Of a DNA stretch of 64,000 bases, positions 27,596 through 37,130 are shown one piece after another. The stretch spans positions 372,001-436,000 of the forward strand of contig NZ_JABWMJ010000004.1 of NCBI RefSeq assembly GCF_013366375.1, in the 5' to 3' direction. The translations under genes were made by a program, and so were the position numbers. Positions within the stretch are counted from its first letter, which is position 1. Every line of letters begins with the position of its first letter. The DNA is from Rhizobacter koreensis. Lineage in GTDB: Bacteria; Pseudomonadota; Gammaproteobacteria; Burkholderiales; Burkholderiaceae_C. The notes beneath the pieces were generated by a model, which saw only the letters and a list, made by a program, of their open reading frames with translations, was not told the DNA's origin and ran no database searches.

Positions 27596-27705
27596 GGCGC
27601 GGTCCTCGTTCGGTGGCTTCAGGATCTGAAGGCCGTGCTCTGTCGAGCGCGTGACCGAAAGGGTAGGAGCCGGCCGCCGCCGCGGCGCCACGGAATGGCG
27701 CGTTT

Positions 27706-27721
27706 GCGAGGGGGGTTTCGA
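27706..27721 (-). repeat. short repeat, copy 2 (TCGAAACCCCCCTCGC)
   Basis: Minus-strand TCGAAACCCCCCTCGC, matching the copy at 6868-6885 apart from two bases in the C run. It lies about 110 bp upstream of the 27595 start. Confidence 0.4.
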
Positions 27722-27740
27722 CGCCGAGCCGGGCGCAGGG

Positions 27741-27866
27741 CTACTTCGCCTGCATCTCCATCGCCGCCTTGTACTCCGCAGTGAAGTCCACGCCCGTGTC
27801 CATCGTCGGGTCGATCTGACGGGATGCCTTGTACAGGCGACTGTGGGAGGCGCCAACGCGGGCCAT
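27741..27866 (-). pseudogene. possible C-terminal remnant of a transfer-region gene
   Basis: 41 codons with strongly protein-like composition (R-L-Y-K-A-S-R-Q-I-D-P-T-M-D-T-G-V-D-F-T-A-E-Y-K-A-A-M-E-M) ending in TAG at 27741. The open frame continues upstream to about 27905 without a good start codon or ribosome site. It looks like the 3' end of a gene whose 5' part was lost at the boundary with the DptFGH-like cassette. A real small gene is the alternative. Confidence 0.35.
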
Positions 27867-28243
27867 CGGTGCCTGGCCATAAAGGCAAGTCGGGCGGTCA
27901 CGGTGCTAGCGATGGTGAAGATCTACCTACCGGCCCGGCGCACGCTGTTGTCGGTGCACCCGGAGCATGCTGGAGGCGGGACTCAAAGCCCGAACGATGT
28001 GGCAGCCGGTTGCGGATGCCGCCATAGCCCACTGCACCGTGACCGTTGCCGTGGCAAGTGCCCGACGGCAGCCACTTGATCAGCGAATTCTGAGCTGCTC
28101 AAAGCCCCCAAGGGCGCACCACGACCGTCGCCATCCAATCGTCGGTAGAGTGCCTGCACCGTTGATCCGCGGGGCTCACGGTCGTCTAGGAAACCCGGGC
28201 GACTCTACTCGCAAGGCAGAATGAGTTCGTAAGGGAGGACGAA
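27867..28243. other. boundary between conjugation block and second defence cassette
   Basis: 377 bp with no convincing gene on either strand. It ends with an excellent ribosome-binding site for the next gene (GGGAGG at 28233-28238). I could not pick a clear promoter, terminator or attachment site. Confidence 0.4.
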
Positions 28244-30151
28244 ATGACAACTGCCAGCCCGCTTGGCACGGGGGAACTCGGCGCACCGCCGGCCGCCATC
28301 TGGGTGCGCTTCCTGCGCAGCTATGGTCCGACACCGCAGAACCTGACCATGTTCGACGAATATGTGTCGGGTGCCGTTGGCCGAGCGAAGGTGCAGCCGA
28401 TCCAGCTGGCCACCCCTTTGCTTGAAGACATGGTCAAGCGCATCGAGTCCAAGGCGCCAGGCTCCATGTTGATCGCCGGGACTGCCGGCGATGGGAAGAC
28501 CTACCACTGCCGCGCGTTGTGGGCTCGCCTCGGCGGCGATCCAAAGGCTTGGTCGGCCAAAGGCAATGTCAAGGAGCTCCGCTTGGCCGATGGCCGATTG
28601 GCGGTCTTCATCAAGGATCTATCCGAGTTCAACGGCCAGGAGAGCGACCTGCCGCTTCAACGCCTGGAGCGATCGGTGCTCGGCGGGGACGACTCCGAGG
28701 TTCTGGTCGTCGCGGCCAACCACGGCCAGGTGCTCGACCGCTTGCGTGACATGGGCAAGCGCCAAGGCCGCAGGCATCCGCTGCGAACGCCGCTCCAAGA
28801 GTGCTTCCTGCAAGCTGGGCCTGCGCCTGAGCGTCTGGCCGTGTTCGATCTCAGCCGCACAACGACCCGCAAGACATTCGAAGAGGTTGCCAAGGCCGTT
28901 GCCGGGCATCAGGAGTGGGAGAACTGCTCCCGCTGCGCGTTAAGGGCAGACGGCAAGGTCTGTCCGATAGACGAGAACCGCCGCCGGCTGCTTGGAGATG
29001 CCGATGGCGGCCAGCTCGCTGGCCGACTGGGCGACCTCATCGAGATCGCCCGCCTGAACGGGCTGCACTTGCCTGTCCGCGACCTGCTCGCGCTTTGCGC
29101 GAACATGGTCCTGGGCCACTCCGATGCCAAGGAGGCCAAAGAGAACCTCATGACCTGCGCTGATGTGGCGAAGATCCAAGAGGCCGGCAACGTCAGCAAA
29201 GCCAGCGTCTACGCCAATGCGTTCGGGGCCAACCTGCCTAGGCGCAGGGCTGCGGACCGCCCCGTCTTCAAGGCGATGGCGGGGTTTGGCGTTGGCGAGG
29301 AGACCACCAATGCCGCCGATGGCCTGCTGGTGTATGGCAAGGACGATTCCCGGCTGCAGGCCGACTTCGCCCGCTTGGTCGCCAGCGACCCCATCTACGG
29401 CGCGACCGCGAACTACCTTCAAGCCCAGGAGAACTATCTGGAAGGCCATGAGGGCGCGCGGCTTGACGGAGGCGCCGACGAGTTCATGGATATGCTTGAA
29501 GACCAACGGCGCAGGCTCTACTTCACGCTGCCCAGCGACGAGCTCGGCTACTCGCGCTGGGCCATGACTGTCTTCCGCTACGCGGGCGAATACCTGGAAG
29601 TCATCGAAACGCTGGCCGAGGGCAAGAAGCAGGTCAGCGAGGCGGTCCGCTCTCGGATCGCCAAGGGTCTGAACCGCGTCCTGACCGGCTTGCTGCTTGA
29701 GAACACCGACCGCGTGTTCATCGCCAGCTCCGGCGGATTCACGCAAAGCCGCGTAAGCGTGCTCTGCGACCACGAAACCTCTGCCAGGCGCCAGCAAGGC
29801 GTCGGCATGGCCTTCCGCCTCAATTCGCTAACTGGCCGGCCCTATCTAGAGGTTCAGCTCGCGCCAGGGGCGGCCAATCGAGTTGCCTTCGATCTCACGC
29901 CCATCCGGCACGAATTCCTCTCTCGGGTGGCGGAGGGGTCGCTGCCTGCGAGCTTCTCCAACGAGTGCCTCGAAGACCTGCTCGCGTTCAAGTCCAAGCT
30001 GCTGCGCAAGGCCGAGACGGTGCGCAAGAACGGCGTGGCCGAAGATGACGAGGTGGGGGGCGACGAAGCTGCCATGACGCTGGACTTCATCGAGATCGAG
30101 CCTGGCGGGCGTGGCTTGACCCGACCCGTGACCGTGAGGGCGCCGGTATGA
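28244..30151 (+). CDS. dptF: DptF-like P-loop ATPase of a DndFGH-type defence cassette
   Basis: 635 residues. Walker A is G-T-A-G-D-G-K-T at 79-86, the probable Walker B is L-A-V-F-I-K-D-L-S-E, and a sensor-1-like V-L-V-V-A-A-N-H-G follows, so it is an AAA+/STAND-like ATPase. A Cys cluster (N-C-S-R-C then V-C-P-I-D, around residue 225) could bind zinc. The operon of ATPase, middle protein and giant FtsK-motor protein matches DptF-DptG-DptH of phosphorothioation-dependent restriction. The family call rests on size, order and P-loop form, so a related undescribed system is possible. It overlaps the next gene by ATGA. Confidence 0.55.
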   Translation: MTTASPLGTGELGAPPAAIWVRFLRSYGPTPQNLTMFDEYVSGAVGRAKVQPIQLATPLLEDMVKRIESKAPGSMLIAGTAGDGKTYHCRALWARLGGDPKAWSAKGNVKELRLADGRLAVFIKDLSEFNGQESDLPLQRLERSVLGGDDSEVLVVAANHGQVLDRLRDMGKRQGRRHPLRTPLQECFLQAGPAPERLAVFDLSRTTTRKTFEEVAKAVAGHQEWENCSRCALRADGKVCPIDENRRRLLGDADGGQLAGRLGDLIEIARLNGLHLPVRDLLALCANMVLGHSDAKEAKENLMTCADVAKIQEAGNVSKASVYANAFGANLPRRRAADRPVFKAMAGFGVGEETTNAADGLLVYGKDDSRLQADFARLVASDPIYGATANYLQAQENYLEGHEGARLDGGADEFMDMLEDQRRRLYFTLPSDELGYSRWAMTVFRYAGEYLEVIETLAEGKKQVSEAVRSRIAKGLNRVLTGLLLENTDRVFIASSGGFTQSRVSVLCDHETSARRQQGVGMAFRLNSLTGRPYLEVQLAPGAANRVAFDLTPIRHEFLSRVAEGSLPASFSNECLEDLLAFKSKLLRKAETVRKNGVAEDDEVGGDEAAMTLDFIEIEPGGRGLTRPVTVRAPV

Positions 30152-31707
30152 GTAGGACCATCAAGCGGCCCTTGATCAAGAGCGTCGATTTCTGTGTTGA
30201 CGAGAACATCTGGGGCCATCGCCTCTACGACGAGCAGCTCCCACACTTAACCGTGCTGGAGTTCCTGGGCGTCTTGGGGTCAAACCTCGATAAGCCCCTG
30301 CGGCCCCATGATGGCCTCGGGGGTGCCGTCCAGTTCAAGCCGCAGCGCCAGATGCGCCTGCGCGGGCTGCTCTTCAACAACCCATATGTCGAGCCCATCG
30401 CCGAGAGCAAGCTGGCCGACGACGAGAAGTGGCGCCAGTGGCTTTTGAAATTCGAGCAAGGCAGCACAGGCAACGGAGACGGCGCCGCCGACTTGGCCTA
30501 CCTGCGCCGGTCGTTCAACAGCTTCGACGACTTCGCCAAGGCCATCGAGCTGCTGCGTTCTTCATCCTTTGAGTCCCGAAGCAACAAGCGCTGGAGCTCC
30601 AAGTTCGTCTTCCCTTTCGGCCCCGATGCGCTTTACGAGGACTTGCAGATCGACGCCAAGGGCAATATGAGCAACGACCGGCGCTTCTTTGCGAGGACCG
30701 GAGAGCTGCTCTATTTGATGCTCGCCCGGGCCAGCAGGGGTGCCGAGCTTGGCGACCTGTTAGCCAAGCGGCTATTCGAGCGCTCCGCGCCCATGAACCG
30801 CTTGGCCAGGGCTCTGCAAGGCGCCCCGCAGCTTCCCGAGGAATCGCGCCAGTCCGGTTACCTGCCTGAGGTCTCCAACCCGCGCTTCGATCAAATGTGC
30901 GAAGACTGGCTCGCAATCCTCTCGCGGGACATGCCGGTCTATGACGCCTTGGAGCACCTGATCGCAATCACGGGGCTGAACATGCTGCTCTACTTCCTTG
31001 AGCGCGCCAAGCGGGTCGCAGGGGACGATGAGCCGGTCGAGTTTGTCTGCGAGATCGTTTCCAAGGATGGCCGCAAGGTCCGGGCGCTCTCCGGCGACAG
31101 CTACCAGGCGAACCAGGGCTGCCCGGAGAAGGCGGTCCGCGCCCATGTCGAGTCCATACGGAGCCAGCAGGCCTGGATCGACGCGGGTTCGGCGGAGTTT
31201 CCCGACGCCGAGCGCGTGAAGCTGCTGCGCGAGGCCTTCCAATGGCCACAAGGGGACGACAGGGACGACGAGGGCTACGCAAGTCGCAAGCCCGATGAGC
31301 TGGTCTCCAAGCTTGTTGAGCTAGCGCTCCAACGGCATGGCCAGCATGTGGGCAAGATCCATGCGGCATGGTCGCGGGCGATTGGGCTGAGCTCGCGGCG
31401 CCTTTCGCGCCGATACCGCTACGCCCCCAACGACCGGCTCCTCAAGTCGATTGTCATCGCCATCGTCGGCGACCGCATGCAGTTCGACGAGTTCCTGGTC
31501 GAGGCCAAGCGCCGCTATGGCTTGATCGTTGGCGATGCCGAAGGCGCTCGCTTGGTCGAAGCAAAGTCCATCGACCAGGCCGAGCTCAGCGAGAACCGCG
31601 ACAACCTGGAGTCCCGGCTTGTGGGCCTCGGCTTGGTGCGCAGGCTCTCGGACTCCTGCTCGTTTGTTGAAAACCCGTTTGTGTCCGAGCTGGAGGCCGC
31701 ATGCTGA
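30148..31707 (+). CDS. dptG: DptG-like middle protein of the defence cassette
   Basis: 519-residue soluble protein with no P-loop, signal or membrane segment. It starts 4 bp inside the dptF-like gene and its stop overlaps the dptH-like start by 7 bp, so the three are tightly coupled. C-terminal sequence (R-L-S-R-R-Y-R-Y-A-P-N-D-R-L-L-K-S-I-V, L-E-S-R-L-V-G-L-G-L-V-R-R-L-S-D-S) looks winged-helix-like, as in DNA-binding or partner proteins. I assign DptG by position and size only; the sequence itself gives no function. Confidence 0.5.
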   Translation: MSRTIKRPLIKSVDFCVDENIWGHRLYDEQLPHLTVLEFLGVLGSNLDKPLRPHDGLGGAVQFKPQRQMRLRGLLFNNPYVEPIAESKLADDEKWRQWLLKFEQGSTGNGDGAADLAYLRRSFNSFDDFAKAIELLRSSSFESRSNKRWSSKFVFPFGPDALYEDLQIDAKGNMSNDRRFFARTGELLYLMLARASRGAELGDLLAKRLFERSAPMNRLARALQGAPQLPEESRQSGYLPEVSNPRFDQMCEDWLAILSRDMPVYDALEHLIAITGLNMLLYFLERAKRVAGDDEPVEFVCEIVSKDGRKVRALSGDSYQANQGCPEKAVRAHVESIRSQQAWIDAGSAEFPDAERVKLLREAFQWPQGDDRDDEGYASRKPDELVSKLVELALQRHGQHVGKIHAAWSRAIGLSSRRLSRRYRYAPNDRLLKSIVIAIVGDRMQFDEFLVEAKRRYGLIVGDAEGARLVEAKSIDQAELSENRDNLESRLVGLGLVRRLSDSCSFVENPFVSELEAAC

Positions 31708-34700
31708 CCGATCGCATCATCGGGCGCGTCGGTGCGGAGATCCTCTCCAAGCGCCTCGCCAACCCCGGGCAGGCGGGTGACTCCGTCGCACTCTTCCGGC
31801 TCGACAAGCTCTCGCCGAGCCAAGTCGCCGCCGTGGCCCGGGCTGTTCTAGGCAGGCCCGACTTGGTCGCGCGCGTTGATCTGATGATTCCCGAGGGACT
31901 GGTCTCGGGGCAGGGCATGCCGCAGGAGATCCTGATCCAGCAGAACGCTGGCTATGTGCGCAACAATGCTGAGACCCAGAAGGAGGCAATCCTCACGGCC
32001 AGCGGCAGCGAGCACAACCTCGCCGACACGCTGGCGCACGTCACGCCCATCGGGGCCAAGGAGATGCGCTCCGAGGCCCAGCCCTGGGTGGATGCGGCTC
32101 TCCAAACGGGTGGCCTTTCCCCCGTCCCCGACGACCGCGCGGTCTTTCATGCGGCGATCGGTGGCCTGCTTGCCGCGACCGAGCCCTCACTTGTCCAGCT
32201 TGGCGAGTTCTGCGCCGAGATCGTCGAGGCGATCTCCACGCGGGGACTGCCGATCCGGGACGCGGTGGGCTATGCCTTGCCGCGGGCCGCTCTTCCGAGG
32301 GACAGCGGCTACTTCTCCAATGCAAAGACCTTCGGGACCGCCCGCGGCCCGTGGCAGAAGGCCTTCATCAAGCTGTTGACCCAACGGGCGCCGCTTCTCA
32401 GGAAGATCCGCCAGAACGGCCAGCCGCTTGATGCCGACGAGCTCCTTGAGCGGATCGAGGCCAACGCCGACGAGATCGCCGAGGGCGCGCGCCTAGCACT
32501 GGCGGCCTTCGCTGCCGCACCCATGGGGGACTTGGAGGCCGCCGCCGACCTCGCTGAGTTCGAGTGGGAAGCCGATGGTGTTTTCCTGGCCTTCGACAAG
32601 CCCAAGGAAAAGCAGCAAGGCCTTGCCGACACAACGCTGCGCTTCTTCGACCACGACTGCGACGAAGAGAACGCCTTGGAGCCGGAGGCGCGCAGGCTGC
32701 TGGAAGAATTGAAGTCGCGCGAGCGCCGGGCCGAGTTCACGCCGGAAGACGAGGAATTCTTCGCCTCCCACCGCCGCTTCCTGGAGCGCGACTCGAAACT
32801 GCTCTCCCGTTGGGAGAAGGCCTTGTTCGGTAAGCCCATCGAGTGCTCCGACTTCTTCGATGGCTTCGCGCGAGTGGTCAACAACCTTCACGCCGGCCTG
32901 GAGGACGCCAGCGGAGAGCGCATCTTGCGATTCACCGTCAACAAGGGCAGGACCGAGTGGCGCGAGCGCTTCAACCATGACGCCGGCTGCTTCTTCTCCG
33001 CCATGTATCGAGGGCTCCGGGAGCTGATGGGGGCCAAGGTCGATTGGAAGGTGACGCGCATGACCGCGGCTGACCTGCCCGATCCCCTGTTCGAGTTCGA
33101 GCGCTTCATCGCCAAGGAGCGCCAGATCGCCGAGAGCCGCAACAAGAAGTTCAAGGCCGTCACCTCGCTTTCGCGGCAGGCCTTGCAAATCAAGTTCGAT
33201 GTCGAGCTGCTCAAGTTCTCTGGCGGGGCCGAGTCGAAGATCAGCAAGACCCAGTTGCTGTGGAGTTACAAGCCCACCTCGATCGGCCTATCGATGGTCG
33301 CCGACATGCGCCGCCTCCTGGAGAAGGGGGCGGTGGGCTGCACCGAAGTCCCGCGCCGCTTGGTCAGCAAGAAGGGCGGAGTTCAGCACGTCTCGCTGCT
33401 CGACACGGGTACGCTTGAAGCCACTTACTCCACCGACGCCGGCTCGCTGGTGCCGGCGGCGAACAAACTCCGCAGCCTTCGGGCCGAAATCAAGAGCCAG
33501 ATTAAGGCGCTCTTCGAGGAGGGGCGGCTGACGCAGAGCCAACGCGATGAAGTCCGCGGCGCATGGGACGCCTTCGAGGCCGACTACATCAAGGCCGTGG
33601 AGGACTTTGCTTCGATTGGCCTGCATGGCGAGGCGGTCATGCGCCAAGCCGAGTCCTTCGGCGCGCTGCTGAACACCCTGATGGCCCATGCCCGCGGCGA
33701 TGTCTGCCGCTCTCGGCTGGTCTCCGAGGTCCTCTCTGTGGGCACGGTCCGCGTGGCCGGCGACAACCCCGCCTTGATCATCCCCCCTTGGCACCCGGAG
33801 CGGATGAAGGCCCTGGCGGTCAAGTCCCACCGCGTGGCCGGCTTCGCTACCCATCTGCTATCGAGCGGCAACATCCTCTATGGCGACCGCGACATCTTCA
33901 TGCGGGAGCTTGCCGACGAGCTCGCTCATCCCTTCTATCCGGAGATCGCCGTCTTGGGCAAGGGCGGCTCGCCCAAGCTGGTGAGCGAAAGCAGCACGGT
34001 CAATGGATACAGCCTCCTAGAGGCGCCCGTCCGAGGCGACGAGGACGCCATGACCGACGTGGACCCTGCGGCGGCAGCCAAGCAGGCCAGGGAGCTTTTG
34101 GAGCGCTATGTGGACCTCCAGCCCCACGAGGCTTCGAACCTCAGCGTGGTGCTCTACAACGCCGATGCCGCCGAGCTTCCCCTCTCCACCGTGCGCGAGC
34201 TCTCGTCGATCCAGGAGGAGGGCCGGTTCCAATGCAGCGTCTCGGTCCGGCACGCCGACCAAGCGAAGCTGCGCAGCGTCTACGGCGAGCTGGTCAACAA
34301 AGCCGGCGACGATCCGGACTTGCCGGTGGTCAGCGAGACCAGCGACAACTTCATCTCGAAGCTGCGCATAGCCGTCTCACCGATCTCATCGACGCCCAGC
34401 GAAAGCGCTCAAGGCTTCAAGGCCTTCGATGTCGCCTTCCTGCACGATGTGGTCGCGCGCTCAGCCAAGGAAGAGTGGCTGCCCGTCGCATGGACCAATG
34501 AGCGCCCGAACCTGGAGCATGCGCCCTCGCGCTGGTCCTACCGAAGCGTGTCCGGCGAGGACGAGCTTAAATCGACGACCTTCCTGACTTGCCCTTGGCA
34601 GACCGCCTCGGGCTGGGCCTATGTGGCCGCCGTGGCCGCCGTCTGCAACCAAACGGACGCGGTGCCCGACAAGCGGGTACTACCCGCGCGGCGCATCTCG

Positions 34701-37109
34701 CTTCAAAGCCAGGACCTCGCCGCGCTCATCAAGGACGCCCACGACCTGGCCGAGTGGGTGGCCACCTACGACGAGCTGCTCGACAAGAGGCAACTGCAGC
34801 ACAACAACATCACCGTCGTCCGATACCGCCGCGGCTCCACCAATGGCCGCAACATGATCGTCAGCTCGACCTCCGAGCTGCGGCTGCTTGGTGTCCTGGT
34901 ACGGCGCCGGCTCGACGAACTGAACCTGCCACTGACCGATGAGGAGATCGCTGGCGCGGCGGAGAAGGCTAAGCGCGACGCCCTGTCGGTCTCCGGAGAC
35001 ATCGTCCTGCGTGCGGCCAAGCGAGGGGTCTCCGCTGGCGAGATGATCGGCCTAGTCCTCAGCCGCCATCTGCTCTCCGAGGAGTTCAAAGCTCAGGCCA
35101 ACGGCGGTCAAGTCTTGACCGCCTACTTCTTGCTCGACGACTACGCGAGCTGGCTCTCGCAGCCTGAAAGCCGGATCGCCGACATCCTCGCGATCAACGC
35201 CGAGGAAAAGGATGGCGAAATCCGCGTCACGATCTCCGTGGTCGAGTCGAAGTACGTCGCCGCCGATGGCTTGGCGCAGGCGAAGCGCAGCTCCAAGGAC
35301 CAACTGCTTCAAACCCTGGGCAAGTTCCGCGAGGCGCTCTTCGGGGATCCGGGGCGCCTCGACCGGGATGTCTGGCTCGCGCGGCTGGCCGACATGCTGA
35401 TCGATGCGGATATTCCGCCTGGCATGACGGGCCTCATGGAGCGCGCGCGCGCGAAGCTTCGCGAAGGCTCCGTCGAGATTTCGCTGAGGGGCTATTCGCA
35501 GGTGTATGTCCACACCCCGGAGGCTGGATCCGGCTCTGCCTCGCATCAAGAGCTGCTGCTGGATGAGATCGGCGTGAAGGCCTGGCAGGAAGTCTTCGAT
35601 CGGGAGGACCTGCGAAAGCTCGTGGCCGCCTACGCCCAGAACGGATCAGCCCTCCAAGCCCGCGCCGGCCTCGGCCCGCACGAGCCCTGGTCCGGCCACA
35701 GCTTCAAGACGCCCGCCCCGCGCGTGCCCTGGCTTGCCGCCATGGGGCAGCTCGCGAGTGGGGCCGCCGAGGCTTCCGTCGAAGGCTCAGTGGAGGACGC
35801 CAAAACTGCTGCTCTGACCAAGCCCCCAGCGCAAGAGCCGACGGCTCCTGCCCAAAACACGGTCCAAGGCAGCGCCGAGGCTCAGACTTCGACCCAGCGG
35901 GCCTCGATGCCCTCCTTGCCTTCCAATCCCAGCGCGGCATCGTCCCTGGCCGCGCTCGTGGCTTCCAAGTTCGCAGGCGGCGCCCAGTCTGACGCCGAGC
36001 GCGAGGCCTGGGCCGAGGAAGTCACCAAGAAGCTCAAGGCCGCCCTCAACAGCTATGGATTCCAAGCCGCCATCCTCGGAACGCGGCTGACCCCCAACGG
36101 CTGCCTAGTTCGGCTGGCGGGGTCGGATCGCCTGCGCGTGGAGGACATTGAGAACAAGCGCACCCAGCTTCTGACCACGCACGCTATCAGCCTTGTCACG
36201 GTCCAGCCCAAGCCGGGCGAGATTGTGGTGACAGTCGCCGGCGCCAAGCGGCAAGCCGTTTCGCTTTGGGAGCTGTGGGCGCGCAGGGAGCTCAATCGCA
36301 ATGTCGCCGGCATCAACACCTCATTCCTGCTTGGGCTCCAGGAGATCAACGGCGCGCTGCTGTATCTGAACCTCGGCGCCGAGTTCGGAGGCCTCTCCTC
36401 CCACGAACCGCATTCGCTGGTGGCCGGCGCCACGGGCAGCGGCAAGTCGGTCTTGATCCAAGCGTTGCTGCTGGACATCGCCGCCACCAACTCCAAGGAG
36501 CAGGCCCAGCTCATCCTGATCGACCCGAAAATGGGCGTCGATTACGCCCCCTTGGCCGACTTGCCTCACATGCGCGACGAGATCGTGACCACCAAGGAGA
36601 AGGCTGGCGAGGTCCTGGAGGCGCTCGTGCAGGAAATGGAGGACCGCTACCGAGCGTTTGCCAAGGCCCGCGCGCGCGACCTGCCGACCTACAACTCAAA
36701 GGTTTCGGTTGCCGAGCGGCTTCCCATGGTTTTCTTGGTCCATGACGAGTTCGCTGACTGGATGCTTGACGACGCCTACAAGGGAGCCGTTGGCGCGGCT
36801 GTGCAGCGCCTGGGCGTCAAGGCCCGCGCGGCCGGGATCCACTTGATCTTCGCGGCCCAGCGCCCGGACAAGGATGTGATGCCGATGCAGCTTCGGGAGA
36901 ACTTGGGCAACCGCTTGATTTTGAAGGTCTCCAGCGAAGCCACCTCGAAGATCGCCCTCGATCGCCCCGGCGCGGAGCTGCTGCTGGGCCGAGGACACTT
37001 GGCCGCAAAGCTCAACGGCGAGCAGGGTTTGGTCTTCGCGCAGGCTCCGTTCCTTTCGGACCAGGACATCGAGGCCGCGGTGGCCGCAGTTGCCGCGGAC
37101 AACCAATGA
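31701..37109 (+). CDS. dptH: DptH-like giant protein with C-terminal FtsK/HerA DNA-translocase domain
   Basis: 1802 residues. The last 260 are an FtsK/HerA-type motor: Walker A G-A-T-G-S-G-K-S at 1576-1583, L-I-D-P-K-M-G-V-D-Y, Walker B M-V-F-L-V-H-D-E at 1676-1683, and I-H-L-I-F-A-A-Q-R-P-D. The G-V-D-Y/D-E-F-A-D-W/A-A-Q-R-P-D set is what I associate with DptH. The first 1300 residues have no motif I recognise; a Pro/Ala/Ser/Gln-rich linker (about 1370-1430) separates them from the motor. In Dnd systems DptH drives restriction of unmodified DNA. Its length matches DptH; its substrate mark here is unknown. Confidence 0.6.
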   Translation: MLTDRIIGRVGAEILSKRLANPGQAGDSVALFRLDKLSPSQVAAVARAVLGRPDLVARVDLMIPEGLVSGQGMPQEILIQQNAGYVRNNAETQKEAILTASGSEHNLADTLAHVTPIGAKEMRSEAQPWVDAALQTGGLSPVPDDRAVFHAAIGGLLAATEPSLVQLGEFCAEIVEAISTRGLPIRDAVGYALPRAALPRDSGYFSNAKTFGTARGPWQKAFIKLLTQRAPLLRKIRQNGQPLDADELLERIEANADEIAEGARLALAAFAAAPMGDLEAAADLAEFEWEADGVFLAFDKPKEKQQGLADTTLRFFDHDCDEENALEPEARRLLEELKSRERRAEFTPEDEEFFASHRRFLERDSKLLSRWEKALFGKPIECSDFFDGFARVVNNLHAGLEDASGERILRFTVNKGRTEWRERFNHDAGCFFSAMYRGLRELMGAKVDWKVTRMTAADLPDPLFEFERFIAKERQIAESRNKKFKAVTSLSRQALQIKFDVELLKFSGGAESKISKTQLLWSYKPTSIGLSMVADMRRLLEKGAVGCTEVPRRLVSKKGGVQHVSLLDTGTLEATYSTDAGSLVPAANKLRSLRAEIKSQIKALFEEGRLTQSQRDEVRGAWDAFEADYIKAVEDFASIGLHGEAVMRQAESFGALLNTLMAHARGDVCRSRLVSEVLSVGTVRVAGDNPALIIPPWHPERMKALAVKSHRVAGFATHLLSSGNILYGDRDIFMRELADELAHPFYPEIAVLGKGGSPKLVSESSTVNGYSLLEAPVRGDEDAMTDVDPAAAAKQARELLERYVDLQPHEASNLSVVLYNADAAELPLSTVRELSSIQEEGRFQCSVSVRHADQAKLRSVYGELVNKAGDDPDLPVVSETSDNFISKLRIAVSPISSTPSESAQGFKAFDVAFLHDVVARSAKEEWLPVAWTNERPNLEHAPSRWSYRSVSGEDELKSTTFLTCPWQTASGWAYVAAVAAVCNQTDAVPDKRVLPARRISLQSQDLAALIKDAHDLAEWVATYDELLDKRQLQHNNITVVRYRRGSTNGRNMIVSSTSELRLLGVLVRRRLDELNLPLTDEEIAGAAEKAKRDALSVSGDIVLRAAKRGVSAGEMIGLVLSRHLLSEEFKAQANGGQVLTAYFLLDDYASWLSQPESRIADILAINAEEKDGEIRVTISVVESKYVAADGLAQAKRSSKDQLLQTLGKFREALFGDPGRLDRDVWLARLADMLIDADIPPGMTGLMERARAKLREGSVEISLRGYSQVYVHTPEAGSGSASHQELLLDEIGVKAWQEVFDREDLRKLVAAYAQNGSALQARAGLGPHEPWSGHSFKTPAPRVPWLAAMGQLASGAAEASVEGSVEDAKTAALTKPPAQEPTAPAQNTVQGSAEAQTSTQRASMPSLPSNPSAASSLAALVASKFAGGAQSDAEREAWAEEVTKKLKAALNSYGFQAAILGTRLTPNGCLVRLAGSDRLRVEDIENKRTQLLTTHAISLVTVQPKPGEIVVTVAGAKRQAVSLWELWARRELNRNVAGINTSFLLGLQEINGALLYLNLGAEFGGLSSHEPHSLVAGATGSGKSVLIQALLLDIAATNSKEQAQLILIDPKMGVDYAPLADLPHMRDEIVTTKEKAGEVLEALVQEMEDRYRAFAKARARDLPTYNSKVSVAERLPMVFLVHDEFADWMLDDAYKGAVGAAVQRLGVKARAAGIHLIFAAQRPDKDVMPMQLRENLGNRLILKVSSEATSKIALDRPGAELLLGRGHLAAKLNGEQGLVFAQAPFLSDQDIEAAVAAVAADNQ

Positions 37110-37130
37110 CGAGAACCAAGGAGAGCGGCC

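Noticed and set aside
27967..28224. 85-codon plus-strand frame before the DptF-like gene
   Set aside because: No ribosome site, no recognisable domain and composition like non-coding DNA.
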